Source of the DNA: Aurantimonas sp. 22II-16-19i
GTDB taxonomy: Bacteria > Pseudomonadota > Alphaproteobacteria > Rhizobiales > Rhizobiaceae
Length of the DNA stretch: 64,000 nt
Assembly: GCF_002088275.1 (NCBI RefSeq)
Contig: NZ_AQQS01000005.1
Span: forward strand, 114,752 to 178,751
Direction of reading: 5' to 3'
The translations under genes were made by a program, and so were the position numbers. Shown piece by piece: positions 24,176 through 33,301 of this stretch; positions within the stretch are counted from its first letter, which is position 1, and each line of letters opens with the position of its first letter. The notes under the pieces are model-generated. The model saw only the letters and a list, made by a program, of their open reading frames with translations. It searched no databases and had not been told where the DNA came from.

Positions 24176-24933
24176 GGCGTCGTCTCCGTTTCCTCGCGGG
24201 CGAGCCGGTCGCGCAACAGCTCGAAGGCGCGCTCGACGTCCTCGCCGAGCGCCATAACGGCCGCCTCGCCGTCGCGCTCCTCCAGCGCGGCAATGATCCG
24301 CCAGTGGTGGTGGGTCGCCGACAGCCCGTCGGCGCCGTCATAGAGGCTCGCGGAGGCGCGGATGAACGGGCCGGACTGCAGCCACAGGCTCTCGATGATC
24401 GGCAGCAGGACCTTCGAGCCCGCGGCCCGGTAGATGCCGAAGTGGAAAGCGTGGTTGTAGATGGCGCGGTGGCCGTGATCCTCTTCGCCGGCGGTCAGCT
24501 CGTCGTAGCCGCGGGTGATCCGGCGCAGCGTGGCGATGTCGTCCGCGGTGAGCCGCCGCACCGCCAGCCTGACGGCCTCGCCCTCGATCAGGCGCCGTGC
24601 CGCGGCGATGTCGTCGAGGCGTTCGCGCGTCAGGAGCGGGACCCGGATCGAGCGATTGGGCAGCGGCTCCAGTGCCTGTTCCGAGACCAGCCGGCCGAGC
24701 GCCTCGCGCACCGGCATCGTGCTCGTCCCGAGCCGCGAGGCGACGTCCTGGATGCGCATCACCTCGCCGGCCTCGAACTGGCCCTCGATCAGGGAGCGCC
24801 GCAGTTCCAGATAGACCCGCTGCTGGACGGTGTGCCGCTCCACCGGCGCGAGCATGGACAGGGCCCGGGTGTTCCTGCGCCCCGGCTGGGGGCGGCGGGA
24901 CGGCGCGCCGGGATCGCTCGAGGGTTCGGCCAT
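24172..24933 (-). CDS. GntR family transcriptional regulator (FCD/FadR-type)
   Basis: A 253-residue regulator. The N-terminal winged helix is at about residues 30-95 (VYLELRRSLIEGQFEAGEVM ... LGTSTMPVREALGRLVSE), with the LxxxLGxSxxPVREAL signature of GntR. The C-terminal FCD domain contains HRAIYNHAFHFGIYRA and an HHHWRII segment that supplies the metal-binding histidines. ATG 24933 is used; upstream ATG 24976 and TTG/GTG options exist. It is the first gene of its operon and probably represses both it and the divergent liv-kyn operon through the TTGATCAA-containing gap. Confidence 0.88.
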   Translation of the reverse strand: MAEPSSDPGAPSRRPQPGRRNTRALSMLAPVERHTVQQRVYLELRRSLIEGQFEAGEVMRIQDVASRLGTSTMPVREALGRLVSEQALEPLPNRSIRVPLLTRERLDDIAAARRLIEGEAVRLAVRRLTADDIATLRRITRGYDELTAGEEDHGHRAIYNHAFHFGIYRAAGSKVLLPIIESLWLQSGPFIRASASLYDGADGLSATHHHWRIIAALEERDGEAAVMALGEDVERAFELLRDRLAREETETTP

Positions 24934-25044
24934 GGCAGTCGGGTCAACGTCCCTGAAAAGGCCGCCGGCCGTCATGGTCGGGCGGGACGCAGGGACGACG
25001 CATCCTCCCTGCCTCGTTTCGCATCTTGTCAAACGGATGCTAGC

Positions 25045-25081
25045 GAAATAGGCTTCAGCTGTAAAGTTTGATCAAAGATCA
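25045..25081. promoter_or_regulatory. Putative GntR operator plus a degenerate copy of the shared palindrome
   Basis: The gap between the GntR gene and livG contains TTGATCAA (25068-25075), an 8-base palindrome with GATC repeated 7 bases on. It is in the right place for GntR autoregulation and control of the divergent operon. Just left, AATAGGCTTCAGCTGTAAAG has a CAGCTG dyad and partial similarity to the window-wide operator, but key TTTAA positions are missing, so I treat that part as doubtful. Confidence 0.4.
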
Positions 25082-25106
25082 GAAATGCGTTGACCGGAAG
25101 CTGGTG

Positions 25107-25988
25107 ATGACAGCCGAGAATGGACCCCGACGCACCGACGGGCAGGCGGCCGACGCCGGCTCCGCCTCGTCGCGTGTGGCCGAAGGGTCCGGCGCGAACG
25201 GGCAGGGGAACCGGCAGGGTTTGGTTCCGGCGCTCGCGGTGACCGACGCGTCCATCGCCTTCGGGCCGCTCAGGGCCGTCGACCGCATGTCGTTTCACCT
25301 CGACCCCGGCGGCATGCTCGGCCTGATCGGGCCGAACGGCGCCGGCAAGACGACGATGTTCAACCTCATCGCCGGCAGCCTCAAGCCCGACTCCGGAACC
25401 ATCGCGATCGGCGGCGTTCAGGTCCAGTCCGAGGCCGCATCCCGGCGGATCTCCCGGGGCCTTGCCCGCACCTTCCAGATCCCGCGGCCCTTTGCCGGGA
25501 TGACGGTTCTCGAGAACATGCTGACGGCGCCGCAGGGCCAGACCGGCGAGACGCTGCTCGGCAATCTCGTCCGGCTGAAGGAGGTGCGCCGGCAGGAACG
25601 CGCCGCCGTCGAGCGCGCCGAGGAACTGCTCGAATTCCTTCAGCTGTCGCGGCTCGCCGGCGAGGAAGCGCGGGTGCTGTCGGGCGGCCAGCGCAAGCTC
25701 CTGGAACTCGGCCGGGCGATGATGGCGCAGCCGGGCATCATCCTCCTCGACGAGCCGGCGGCCGGCGTGAACCCGTCGCTGCTCGACTTCATCATCGACA
25801 GGATCGCCGCGATCAACGCGCGTGGCATCACCGTGCTCCTGATCGAGCACAACATGGACATGATCAAGCGGCTGTGCGGGCGGGTGCTGGTGATGGCGTC
25901 GGGACGGCTTCTCGCCGAGGGCGCGCCGCAGGATGTCTCGCGCGATCCGGCGGTGATCGAGGCCTATCTCGGCGGGGCGCCCGCATGA
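25107..25988 (+). CDS. Branched-chain amino acid-type ABC transporter ATPase (LivG-like)
   Basis: A 293-residue ATPase, larger subunit of the HAAT-type pair. Walker A GPNGAGKTT is near residue 80, the LivG-specific ARTFQIPRPF segment follows, the signature is LSGGQRKLLELG and Walker B is IILLDEPAAGVNP. ATG 25107 has GGAAG upstream at good spacing. The N-terminal 45 residues before the ABC fold (rich in G, A, S, Q) are not conserved and could mean a start further in. It overlaps livF by ATGA and begins a seven-gene operon reaching kynU, kynA and the reductase-RidA fusion. Confidence 0.92.
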   Translation: MTAENGPRRTDGQAADAGSASSRVAEGSGANGQGNRQGLVPALAVTDASIAFGPLRAVDRMSFHLDPGGMLGLIGPNGAGKTTMFNLIAGSLKPDSGTIAIGGVQVQSEAASRRISRGLARTFQIPRPFAGMTVLENMLTAPQGQTGETLLGNLVRLKEVRRQERAAVERAEELLEFLQLSRLAGEEARVLSGGQRKLLELGRAMMAQPGIILLDEPAAGVNPSLLDFIIDRIAAINARGITVLLIEHNMDMIKRLCGRVLVMASGRLLAEGAPQDVSRDPAVIEAYLGGAPA

Positions 25989-26737
25989 GTGTCGCCGAGG
26001 CCCCTCCTGCGCTCGCCGTCGAGGCGCTGGTCGCCGGCTACGAGCCGGACCTGCCGATCGTCAAGGGCATCGATGCGAGCATCGGGCAGGGCGACTTCGT
26101 CGCGATCCTCGGCCCCAACGGGGCCGGCAAGTCCACCTTCGTCAAGGCGATCGCCGGGCTGGTGCCGATCCATGCCGGGGCGGTGACGCTTGCCGGCAAG
26201 CCGATCACCGGGATTGCCGCGCATCTCCTCGTGCGCGCCGGCCTCGCCTTCGTGCCGCAGACGGAGAACATCTTCGCCAGCCTGACGATCGACGAGAACC
26301 TGAAGCTCTGCGCCGGCGTCCTGCCGGCGGGCCGGCGCTCAGAGCGCATCGCGGCGATGTACGACCTCTTTCCCGATCTCGCCGCCCGTCCGACAACAGC
26401 GGCCGGTGCGCTGTCGGGCGGCCAGCGGCAGATGCTGGCGACGGCGAGGGCGCTCCTGGTCGAGCCGACGGTGATCATCCTCGACGAGCCGTCGGCGGGG
26501 CTTTCGCCGAAGCTCGTGGGCGAGGTGTTCGAGACCCTGGCGCGGGTGAACGGGCTCGGCGTCACCATCGTCCTCGTCGAGCAGAACGTCCGGGCGGCGC
26601 TCGGCGTCGCCCGCACGGCCCTGGTGCTGGCCGACGGGCGGATCGTGCATCGGGGGCCCGCCAAAGGCCTCGCGGAGGATCCCCGCCTCGGCGAGATGTT
26701 CCTCGGCCACCACGCCGCGGCGGGAGAGACGGCATGA
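25985..26737 (+). CDS. Branched-chain amino acid-type ABC transporter ATPase (LivF-like)
   Basis: A 250-residue ATPase with Walker A GPNGAGKST, the VPQTENIFASLTIDENL stretch typical of LivF, signature LSGGQRQMLATARALL, Walker B VIILDEPSAGLSP and the switch VEQNVRAAL. Start and stop overlap the neighbouring livG and livH genes in ATGA junctions. It would act with LivG at the cytoplasmic face of the LivHM permease. Confidence 0.93.
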   Translation: MSVAEAPPALAVEALVAGYEPDLPIVKGIDASIGQGDFVAILGPNGAGKSTFVKAIAGLVPIHAGAVTLAGKPITGIAAHLLVRAGLAFVPQTENIFASLTIDENLKLCAGVLPAGRRSERIAAMYDLFPDLAARPTTAAGALSGGQRQMLATARALLVEPTVIILDEPSAGLSPKLVGEVFETLARVNGLGVTIVLVEQNVRAALGVARTALVLADGRIVHRGPAKGLAEDPRLGEMFLGHHAAAGETA

Positions 26738-27636
26738 ATGCGCAATTCATCGTCGACGGGCTGATCGCCGGCTCGATGATCGGCCTCGGCGCCATCGGCG
26801 TCACGCTGACCTACGCCATCCTGCGGTTCGCCAATTTCGCCCATGGCGAGTTCATCGCCTGGGGCGCCTATCTGGCGCTGGCCGTCGTCGCGGCCGTGCC
26901 CTTCGGCATGGTCCCGATCGGGCCGTTCTCCTTCGGCTGGATGCTGCCCGTCGCCGCAATCGCCGCCGCCCTCCTGACCGGCGGGCTCGCCATCCTCATC
27001 GACTGGCTGCTCTTCGCCTCGTTCCGCCGCCGCGCCTCGGCGACGATCATCATGGTGATCGCGAGCTTCGGGGCCTCGCTGGCCCTTCGCAGCCTGCTCG
27101 AATTCGTCTTCACCTCGAAGCCGGTCTATTTCACCCGTGAGCTGCAGATCGCGATGCCGCTCGGCGGCGGGCTGCGGGCCACGCCGGACCAGCTCCTGAT
27201 GCTCGGCGTCACCGCCGTTCTGGTCATCGCGGTGCATCTGCTCCTGACTCGGACGGCGATCGGCCGGCAGATGCGGGCGGTCAGCGAGAACCCGGTGCTG
27301 GCGCGGCTGGCGGGCGTCGACGTCCGGCGGGTGATCCGCACCGTCTGGTGCCTCGGCGGCGCGCTGGCCGCCGGTGCCGGCGTCATGGCGGGCCTCCTCG
27401 TGCAGATCCGCCCCTATATGGGGTTCGACCTCCTCCTGCCGCTGTTTGCCGCGGCGATCCTCGGCGGCATCGGCAGCGTTCCGGGCGCGATCCTCGGCGG
27501 CCTGCTGGTCGGTCTTTGCGAGGCACTCGCGGTGCAGACGGTCGGGGCCGAGTGGCGCGCCGCCGTCGGCTTCGTCATCCTCACGCTGGTCCTGCTGCTG
27601 CGTCCCCAGGGGATTCTGGGAAAGGCGGCGACATGA
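26734..27636 (+). CDS. Branched-chain amino acid-type ABC transporter permease (LivH-like)
   Basis: A 300-residue membrane protein with about eight hydrophobic segments. It opens with the LivH pattern VDGLIAGSMIGLGAIGVTLTYAIL and the conserved RFANFAHGEF motif. A cytoplasmic loop with MRAVSENPVLARLAGVDV is the ATPase-contact region of LivH proteins. It ends LLLRPQGILG, also a family hallmark. It overlaps livF and livM by ATGA. Confidence 0.93.
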   Translation: MNAQFIVDGLIAGSMIGLGAIGVTLTYAILRFANFAHGEFIAWGAYLALAVVAAVPFGMVPIGPFSFGWMLPVAAIAAALLTGGLAILIDWLLFASFRRRASATIIMVIASFGASLALRSLLEFVFTSKPVYFTRELQIAMPLGGGLRATPDQLLMLGVTAVLVIAVHLLLTRTAIGRQMRAVSENPVLARLAGVDVRRVIRTVWCLGGALAAGAGVMAGLLVQIRPYMGFDLLLPLFAAAILGGIGSVPGAILGGLLVGLCEALAVQTVGAEWRAAVGFVILTLVLLLRPQGILGKAAT

Positions 27637-28625
27637 TCGACCTCGTCGGCTACGGCGCCTTCTTCCTGACCATCGCGCTGTCCTATGCGATCATCGCCGT
27701 CGGCCTGAACGTCCAATGGGGCCAGACCGGGCTGTTCAACGTCGGGGTCGCCGGCTTCGTCGCGGTCGGCGCCTATGTGTCCGCGATCCTCACGACGCCC
27801 GATGCGGCGGACCGGCTGGGCGGCTTCGGCCTGCCGATCGTCGTCGGCTGGATCGCCGCCGGCATCGCGGGGGCCGTCCTCTCCTATGGGCTCGGTTGGC
27901 TGACCATCCGGCTCCGCTCGGATTACCTCGCCATCACCACCTTCGGCTTCGCGGTCACCGTGCAACTCGCGGCGCTCAATCTCGAATGGATCACCGGCGG
28001 CCCGTTCGGCATGGGCTTCATCCCGCGGCCCTTCGCGGCGAGCGCCGACGATCCCTTCCGCTTCGGCCTTCTCAATCTCGGCCTCACAGCCGCGGTCCTC
28101 CTTGCGGCCTACCTCGTCGTCGAGCATCTGAGCGCCTCGCCCTGGGGCCGGGTGCTGCGGGCGATCCGGGAAGACGAGACGGCGGCCGTCTCGCTCGGCA
28201 AGAACGCGTCCGGCTTCCGGCTCCAGGCCTTCGCGGTCGGCGGCGCCCTGATGGCGCTCGGCGGCGCCGTGCAGGCGCATTTCATCGGCTTCATCGCGCC
28301 GGAGAACTATCTGCCGCTGATGACCTTCCAGGTCTGGGCGATGCTGATCGTCGGCGGCTCTGGCAACCATCGCGGCGCCATCGTCGGAGCGGTTCTGGTC
28401 TGGGCGATCTGGGCGGCTTCGGCCTCGGTCATCGGCACCGTGCTTCCGGCCGGGGAGCAGGCACGGGGCGCCTCCCTGCAGATCGTGCTGATCGGCGTCG
28501 CCCTCTGTGCCATCCTGCTGCTGCGGCCGAAAGGCATCCTCGGCGAGAAGCGGGTGGTGTCGCGATATCTGGGGAAATCGGCGCCAGAGCCGGCCCGTCA
28601 GCGAGAAGGAACGCTTGCGCCATGA
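27633..28625 (+). CDS. Branched-chain amino acid-type ABC transporter permease (LivM-like)
   Basis: A 330-residue permease with the LivM signature LNVQWGQTGLFNVGVAGFVAVGAY, a coupling loop VLRAIREDETAAVSLGKNA, and the IVGGSGNHRGAIVGA segment near the C-terminus. The start at 27633 overlaps the livH stop (ATGA). The stop overlaps the kynureninase start, so transporter and tryptophan catabolism genes are translationally coupled, a strong hint that the transporter imports tryptophan, kynurenine or anthranilate. Confidence 0.93.
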   Translation: MIDLVGYGAFFLTIALSYAIIAVGLNVQWGQTGLFNVGVAGFVAVGAYVSAILTTPDAADRLGGFGLPIVVGWIAAGIAGAVLSYGLGWLTIRLRSDYLAITTFGFAVTVQLAALNLEWITGGPFGMGFIPRPFAASADDPFRFGLLNLGLTAAVLLAAYLVVEHLSASPWGRVLRAIREDETAAVSLGKNASGFRLQAFAVGGALMALGGAVQAHFIGFIAPENYLPLMTFQVWAMLIVGGSGNHRGAIVGAVLVWAIWAASASVIGTVLPAGEQARGASLQIVLIGVALCAILLLRPKGILGEKRVVSRYLGKSAPEPARQREGTLAP

Positions 28626-29887
28626 CCGTCAGCAGCCACAGCCCTGTCGTGTCGGAACGAGCCGACGCCGAGGCGCTCGACCGGGCCGACCCGCTCGCCT
28701 CGCACCGCGACCGGTTTCACGTGCCGGAGGGGCTGATCTATCTCGACGGCAATTCCCTCGGCGTCCTCGCCCATTCGGTGCGCGAGCGCGTCCGCGCCGT
28801 CACCGAGCGGGAATGGGGCGAGGGGCTCATCGGCTCGTGGAACACCGCCGGGTGGATCGACCTGCCGATGACGGTCGGGGCCAAGATCGCCCGCCTGATC
28901 GGCTCGCCCGGCGACAGCGTCGTCGCCACGGATTCCACCTCCGTCAACCTCTTCAAGGTGCTGGCCGCCGCGCTGGCGATGCGGCCGGATCGCCGCGTCA
29001 TCGTCTCGGAGCGGGCGAACTTTCCGACCGACCTCTACATGGCCGAGGGGCTCGCGGCGCTCCTGGGCAAGGGTCACGAACTGCGGCTGGTCGACGGCCC
29101 CGACGAGGTCGAGGCGGCCCTCGGCGACGACGTCGCGGTGCTGATGCTCACCCATGTGAACTATCGCACCGGCCGGATCCACGACATGGCGCGCCTCACG
29201 GCTCTGGCGCATCGCCACGGCGCCCTGACGATCTGGGACCTCGCCCATTCGGCCGGCGCGGTGCCTGTGGACCTTGCGGCGAGCCGTGCCGATTTCGCCA
29301 TCGGCTGCGGCTACAAGTATCTGAACGGCGGGCCGGGCGCGCCGGCCTTCCTGTTCGTCGCGCCAAGCCTCCAGGACGCCGCCGTGCAGCCGCTGTCGGG
29401 CTGGTTCGGGCATGCTTCGCCCTTCGCCTTCGATCCCGGCTACGCGCCTGCCCCGGGCATTGCGCGGTTTCTCACGGGCACGCCGCCGGTGATCTCGCTC
29501 AGCGCCCTCGACGCCGCCCTCGACCTCTTCGCGGACACCGACATGGCCGCGATCCGCGAGAAATCGGTTTCCCTGTGCGAGCTGTTCTTGTCCCGGGTCG
29601 AGACGCTCTGCGGCGATCTCGGCGTCAGCCTTGCCAGCCCGCGGGACGCGGCGATGCGCGGCAGCCAGGTGTCGTTCCGCCACGACGACGCCTATGCGGT
29701 GATGCAGGCGCTGATCGCGCGGGGCGTCGTCGGCGACTTCCGGGCGCCCGACATCCTCCGCTTCGGCTTCACGCCGCTCTACACCCGCCATGTCGACGCC
29801 TTCGACGCCGCGGGGCATCTCTTCGAGGTTCTGCGGACGCAGGAATGGCGTGAGCCACGGTTCAACGTCAGGAGGGCCGTGACATGA
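28622..29887 (+). CDS. kynU: Kynureninase
   Basis: A 421-residue PLP enzyme that cleaves L-kynurenine to anthranilate and alanine. The N-terminus has the family [10 protein letters not shown] motif. The PLP-binding lysine is in the [15 protein letters not shown] motif near residue 235; [14 protein letters not shown] holds the conserved aspartate that contacts the pyridine nitrogen. The C-terminal [13 protein letters not shown] is characteristic. It overlaps livM (ATGA) and kynA (ATGA). Its product anthranilate feeds the CoA ligase at 33754-35397 and the monooxygenase/reductase at 12540-14918. Confidence 0.96.
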   Translation: MTVSSHSPVVSERADAEALDRADPLASHRDRFHVPEGLIYLDGNSLGVLAHSVRERVRAVTEREWGEGLIGSWNTAGWIDLPMTVGAKIARLIGSPGDSVVATDSTSVNLFKVLAAALAMRPDRRVIVSERANFPTDLYMAEGLAALLGKGHELRLVDGPDEVEAALGDDVAVLMLTHVNYRTGRIHDMARLTALAHRHGALTIWDLAHSAGAVPVDLAASRADFAIGCGYKYLNGGPGAPAFLFVAPSLQDAAVQPLSGWFGHASPFAFDPGYAPAPGIARFLTGTPPVISLSALDAALDLFADTDMAAIREKSVSLCELFLSRVETLCGDLGVSLASPRDAAMRGSQVSFRHDDAYAVMQALIARGVVGDFRAPDILRFGFTPLYTRHVDAFDAAGHLFEVLRTQEWREPRFNVRRAVT

Positions 29888-30756
29888 GCGGCGACGCGGG
29901 AACGGCCGGCACGCTCGGCTTCGGGCACCAGCGCACCGCCGAGGCGGACGGCGCGCATCTGTCGATGGCGGGCGAGATGTCCTATGGCGACTACCTCGCC
30001 CTCGACCAGGTGCTGTCGGCCCAGCACCCGTTGAGCGATCATCACGACGAGCCGCTGTTCATCATCCAGCATCAGACCAGCGAGCTCTGGATGAAGCTGA
30101 TCCTGCACGAGCTGCGCGGCGCGCGGGCCGCCATCGCGCGGGACGAGCTCGGCCGGGCCGAGAAGATGATGGCCCGCGTCGCCCGGATCTTCGTGCAGCT
30201 GATCCAGGCCTGGGACGTCCTCGCCACCCTGACGCCGGCCGAATACATGGAATTCCGCGACGTTCTGGGAAAATCGTCGGGCTTCCAGTCGCACCAGTAC
30301 CGGGCGGTCGAGTTCATCCTCGGCAACAAGAACGCCGCCATGCTGCGGCCCCACGAACACCGGCCGGCGATCCATGCCGATCTCCAGACGCTGCTGAAGG
30401 AGCCGAGCCTCTACGACGTCGCGCTCGAACTCCTGAAGCGCCGGGGCCTCGCACCGGACGAGGCGCATCTGGGGCGAGACCTCACCCAGCCCTACCGGCA
30501 GCACGCCTCGGTCGAGGAGGCATGGCTGGCGGTCTATCGCGACGTCGGCACCTATTGGGACCTCTACCAGCTGGCGGAGAAGCTGGTGGATTTCGAGGAT
30601 GCGTTCCGCAAGTGGCGCTTCGGCCATGTGACCACCGTCGCCCGCATCATCGGCTACCGGCGCGGCACCGGCGGCACCAGCGGCGTCGCCTATCTCGAGG
30701 CGATGCTGAAGGTCCGCCTGTTTCCCGAGCTCTGGGACATCCGCACCCGCATCTGA
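29884..30756 (+). CDS. kynA: Tryptophan 2,3-dioxygenase
   Basis: A 290-residue heme dioxygenase that opens the indole ring of L-tryptophan to N-formylkynurenine. Conserved blocks include [35 protein letters not shown] with the distal histidine, SGFQSHQYR, and [20 protein letters not shown] with the proximal heme ligand histidine and the GTGGTSG substrate loop. Length fits bacterial TDO. The start overlaps the kynU stop (ATGA). It is the entry enzyme of the kynurenine route in this cluster. Confidence 0.96.
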   Translation: MSGDAGTAGTLGFGHQRTAEADGAHLSMAGEMSYGDYLALDQVLSAQHPLSDHHDEPLFIIQHQTSELWMKLILHELRGARAAIARDELGRAEKMMARVARIFVQLIQAWDVLATLTPAEYMEFRDVLGKSSGFQSHQYRAVEFILGNKNAAMLRPHEHRPAIHADLQTLLKEPSLYDVALELLKRRGLAPDEAHLGRDLTQPYRQHASVEEAWLAVYRDVGTYWDLYQLAEKLVDFEDAFRKWRFGHVTTVARIIGYRRGTGGTSGVAYLEAMLKVRLFPELWDIRTRI

Positions 30757-30821
30757 GCCATCGAGGCGCGGCAGGCAGTCCGCCCGCGCCCCGTACAATG
30801 CCCCTTCCATCGGAGACCACG

Positions 30822-32288
30822 ATGACCGATCGTCCCGAGCGCTTCGCGCTCACGCCCGAATTGTCCATCAGCCGCGTCCTCACCGGCCTGTGGCAGGTGG
30901 CCGACATCGAGCGGAGCGGCACGCCGCTGGATCTCGACGCGGCGGCCGATGCGCTCCGCTCCTACGCCGATGCCGGATTCGACACGTTCGACATGGCCGA
31001 TCACTACGGCAGCGCCGAGCTGATCGCGGGACGGCTGCTCGCCCGTCATGAGGGAGCGCCGAGGCCGCTCGCCTTCACCAAATGGTGCCCGGAGCCGGGG
31101 CCGATGACGCCGGAGATCGTGCGCGCGGGCGTCGAGGAGCGGCTGAGCCGCCTCGGCGTCGAGCGGGTCGATCTCCTGCAGCTGCACTGGTGGACCTTCG
31201 AGCACCCGGCCTGGCTCGACGCGCTGCACGAATTCAAGGCGCTGCAGGCGGAGGGCCTGATCGGCGCGATCGGCCTCACCAATGTCGATGCGGCGCATCT
31301 GGCCCTGGCGGTCGCCGACGGAATCCCGGTGGTCTCGAACCAGGTCTCCTTCTCGCTCATCGACCGCCGCGCCGCCGGCCCGTTGTCGAAGGTCTGCGCC
31401 GCTACGGGCACGCGCCTTCTCGCCTATGGCACGCTCTGCGGCGGCTTTCTGTCGGATCGCTGGCTGGGTCAGCCCGAGCCCAAGGCGATCGCCGACTGGA
31501 GCCGGATGAAGTACAAGCGCTTCATCGATACCGCCGGGGGCTGGAACGTTCTCCAGACGATCCTCGCGGCGGCGGCCGAGATCGGCCGGCGCCACGGCGT
31601 CTCGATCGCCAATGTCGCGAGCCGCTGGGTGCTGGAGCAGCCGGCGGTGGCGGGCGTGATCATCGGCGCGCGGCTCGGCGAGAGCGAGCACCGGGCCGAC
31701 AATCTGAAGCTCTTCGATTTCGCCCTCGATGCCGAGGACCGCGAGCGGCTCGACGCCGCGCTCGCCGCCGCCCGGCCGATCCCCGGCGATTGCGGCGACG
31801 AATACCGCCGGCCACCCTATCTGACGGCGTCGGGCGATCTCAGCCATCATCTGGGCCAGGTGCCCTCGGTCTACAGGGCAGAAGCCGTGCCCGGCCGGCC
31901 GGAACGCCTGCGGGTTTCGTCGGGCAGCGTCTGGGAGCCGCTCGCCGGCTACAGCCGCGCGGTGCGCGAGGGCAATCGTGTCTTCGTCTCCGGCACCACC
32001 GCGACCCATGGCCGCGACCGCGTGGTCGCGCCGGGGGACGCCGGCGCCCAGGCCACCTACATCCTCGACAAGATCGGCGCGAGCCTCAACGCCCTCGGCG
32101 CCTCGATGGAAGACGTCGTGCGCACCCGCGTCTATCTGCGGTCCATCGACGACTGGGAGCCGGTGTCGCGGGCGCATGGCCGGGCGTTCGGCGAGATCCG
32201 CCCGGCGAACACGCTCCTCGCCGCGGGGGCGCTGGTCGGCGACTATGCCGTCGAGATCGAAGCGGAAGCCGTCGTGCGGGAAGGCTGA
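30822..32288 (+). CDS. Aldo/keto reductase-RidA fusion protein
   Basis: A 488-residue two-domain protein. Residues 1 to about 330 form an aldo/keto reductase with FDMADHYG (catalytic Asp/Tyr), AFTKWCPE (Lys), LLQLHWW (His) and VIIGARLGESEHR near its end. Residues about 355-488 form a RidA/YjgF domain (YSRAVREGNRVFVSGTTATHG ... VVRTRVYLRSIDDWEPV ... NTLLAAGALV), including the arginine that in RidA binds the substrate carboxylate. ATG 30822 has GGAG nearby; ATG 30798 is an alternative. RidA proteins hydrolyse enamines/imines, and the monooxygenase/reductase product is an enamine, so coupled deamination and carbonyl reduction is an attractive but unproven role. Confidence 0.88.
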   Translation: MTDRPERFALTPELSISRVLTGLWQVADIERSGTPLDLDAAADALRSYADAGFDTFDMADHYGSAELIAGRLLARHEGAPRPLAFTKWCPEPGPMTPEIVRAGVEERLSRLGVERVDLLQLHWWTFEHPAWLDALHEFKALQAEGLIGAIGLTNVDAAHLALAVADGIPVVSNQVSFSLIDRRAAGPLSKVCAATGTRLLAYGTLCGGFLSDRWLGQPEPKAIADWSRMKYKRFIDTAGGWNVLQTILAAAAEIGRRHGVSIANVASRWVLEQPAVAGVIIGARLGESEHRADNLKLFDFALDAEDRERLDAALAAARPIPGDCGDEYRRPPYLTASGDLSHHLGQVPSVYRAEAVPGRPERLRVSSGSVWEPLAGYSRAVREGNRVFVSGTTATHGRDRVVAPGDAGAQATYILDKIGASLNALGASMEDVVRTRVYLRSIDDWEPVSRAHGRAFGEIRPANTLLAAGALVGDYAVEIEAEAVVREG

Positions 32289-32297
32289 GGCCGGAGG

Positions 32298-32318
32298 GCC
32301 GGAACCGTCGGTTCCGGC
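32298..32318. terminator. Hairpin between convergent genes
   Basis: GCCGGAACC, GTC, GGTTCCGGC forms a perfect 9-base-pair stem with a 3-base loop just after the fusion gene stop (32288) and before the convergent arylformamidase stop (32394). No U-run follows on either strand, so it may end transcription poorly alone, but the symmetry and location suit a bidirectional terminator. Confidence 0.5.
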
Positions 32319-32393
32319 GGCGGCACGCCGGCGCCGTCATGGCGCTTCCGCAGCCGCTCCGGGGACGAGGCGTCAGGCTGGTCGCCCGGCCGT

Positions 32394-33254
32394 TCAACCG
32401 GCTTCGACATCCGTGAGCATCGCGACGAGTTCGCTCGCCGGGTCGATGAGGTCGTCGACGACGTCGAAGTGATGGCGCCCCGGCGTCTCGATCGCCCGCG
32501 TCCTGCCGCCGAAGCCATGCCAGACATTGGCGAGGAGCGCGTTCTGGCGGCGGAATTCGGCAAGCTCGGCGCCGCCGGCGACGCAGAGGAGGTTGATGCC
32601 GGGGCGCGGCTCCAGGAGGGCCGGGCTCTCGGATCGGGCCGTGGCCGGATCGAGGTTGAGGACGGCGTTCATGCCCGAGCGCATGATCGGGCGAAGGTCA
32701 TGGCAGCCGCTGATCGAGGCGACGCGGTCGATGCGGCTGGCGGTCTCTTGGGCGAGGGGCGCATCGACGCAGAGCATGCGGGTCACCAGATGGCCACCGG
32801 CGGAATGGCCGCACAGGCGGATCGGGCCATCCGTCCGCGCCGCGACATGGTCGAGGAAGGCGCCGATCTCTTGGCTGATCTCGGGGATCGTCGCGTCGGG
32901 GCAGAGCGTATATTCGGGCAGCGCCACGGCGAAGCCCCGCTCGACGCCGCCTTTGGCGAAGTGCGACCAGTTGCCGATCTCCTGGCTCTTCCAGTAGCCG
33001 CCATGGATGAACACCATCAGGCCGGCCGGCGCGCTCTCCGGCTTGAAGAGGTCGTAGTGCTGGCGCGGCTTCTGGCCGTAGAAGACGCCGGTTTCGGCCC
33101 GCCCGCCCGCTGCCATCCGTTCGCGGAACGCCGCGGCATCGGCCTTCCAGCGGGGCACGAAGGTGCTCGAGCCGGGAATCGCGCCGCCATTGTCATAGGC
33201 GACGTCGTAGTCGGTGATCGGCTCGCCGCCGGTCCAGATAAGCGAGGAAGTCAT
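32394..33254 (-). CDS. Alpha/beta hydrolase, animal-type arylformamidase-like
   Basis: A 286-residue alpha/beta hydrolase. The oxyanion motif HGGYW near residue 85 and nucleophile GHSAGGHL near 150 are those of the HGGxW arylformamidase group, which hydrolyses N-formylkynurenine to kynurenine. The catalytic histidine is probably in the ETPGRHHFDVVDDL segment. Start ATG 33254. It is separated by 47 bases from the RidA gene in the same direction, as the last gene of the seven-gene SDR/MarR operon. This fills the step between kynA and kynU, although two cyclase-family hydrolases in the window are competing candidates. Confidence 0.82.
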   Translation of the reverse strand: MTSSLIWTGGEPITDYDVAYDNGGAIPGSSTFVPRWKADAAAFRERMAAGGRAETGVFYGQKPRQHYDLFKPESAPAGLMVFIHGGYWKSQEIGNWSHFAKGGVERGFAVALPEYTLCPDATIPEISQEIGAFLDHVAARTDGPIRLCGHSAGGHLVTRMLCVDAPLAQETASRIDRVASISGCHDLRPIMRSGMNAVLNLDPATARSESPALLEPRPGINLLCVAGGAELAEFRRQNALLANVWHGFGGRTRAIETPGRHHFDVVDDLIDPASELVAMLTDVEAG

Positions 33255-33301
33255 TGCCGTCCGTTCAACCTGAAAGGCGGGAGCCCGCCGGGAAAACCCG
33301 C

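Noticed and set aside
25045..25067. Tenth copy of the palindromic operator upstream of livG
   Set aside because: Keeps AAATAG and TAAAG but the TTTAAGC core is replaced by CTTCAGCTG, so similarity is too weak to count.
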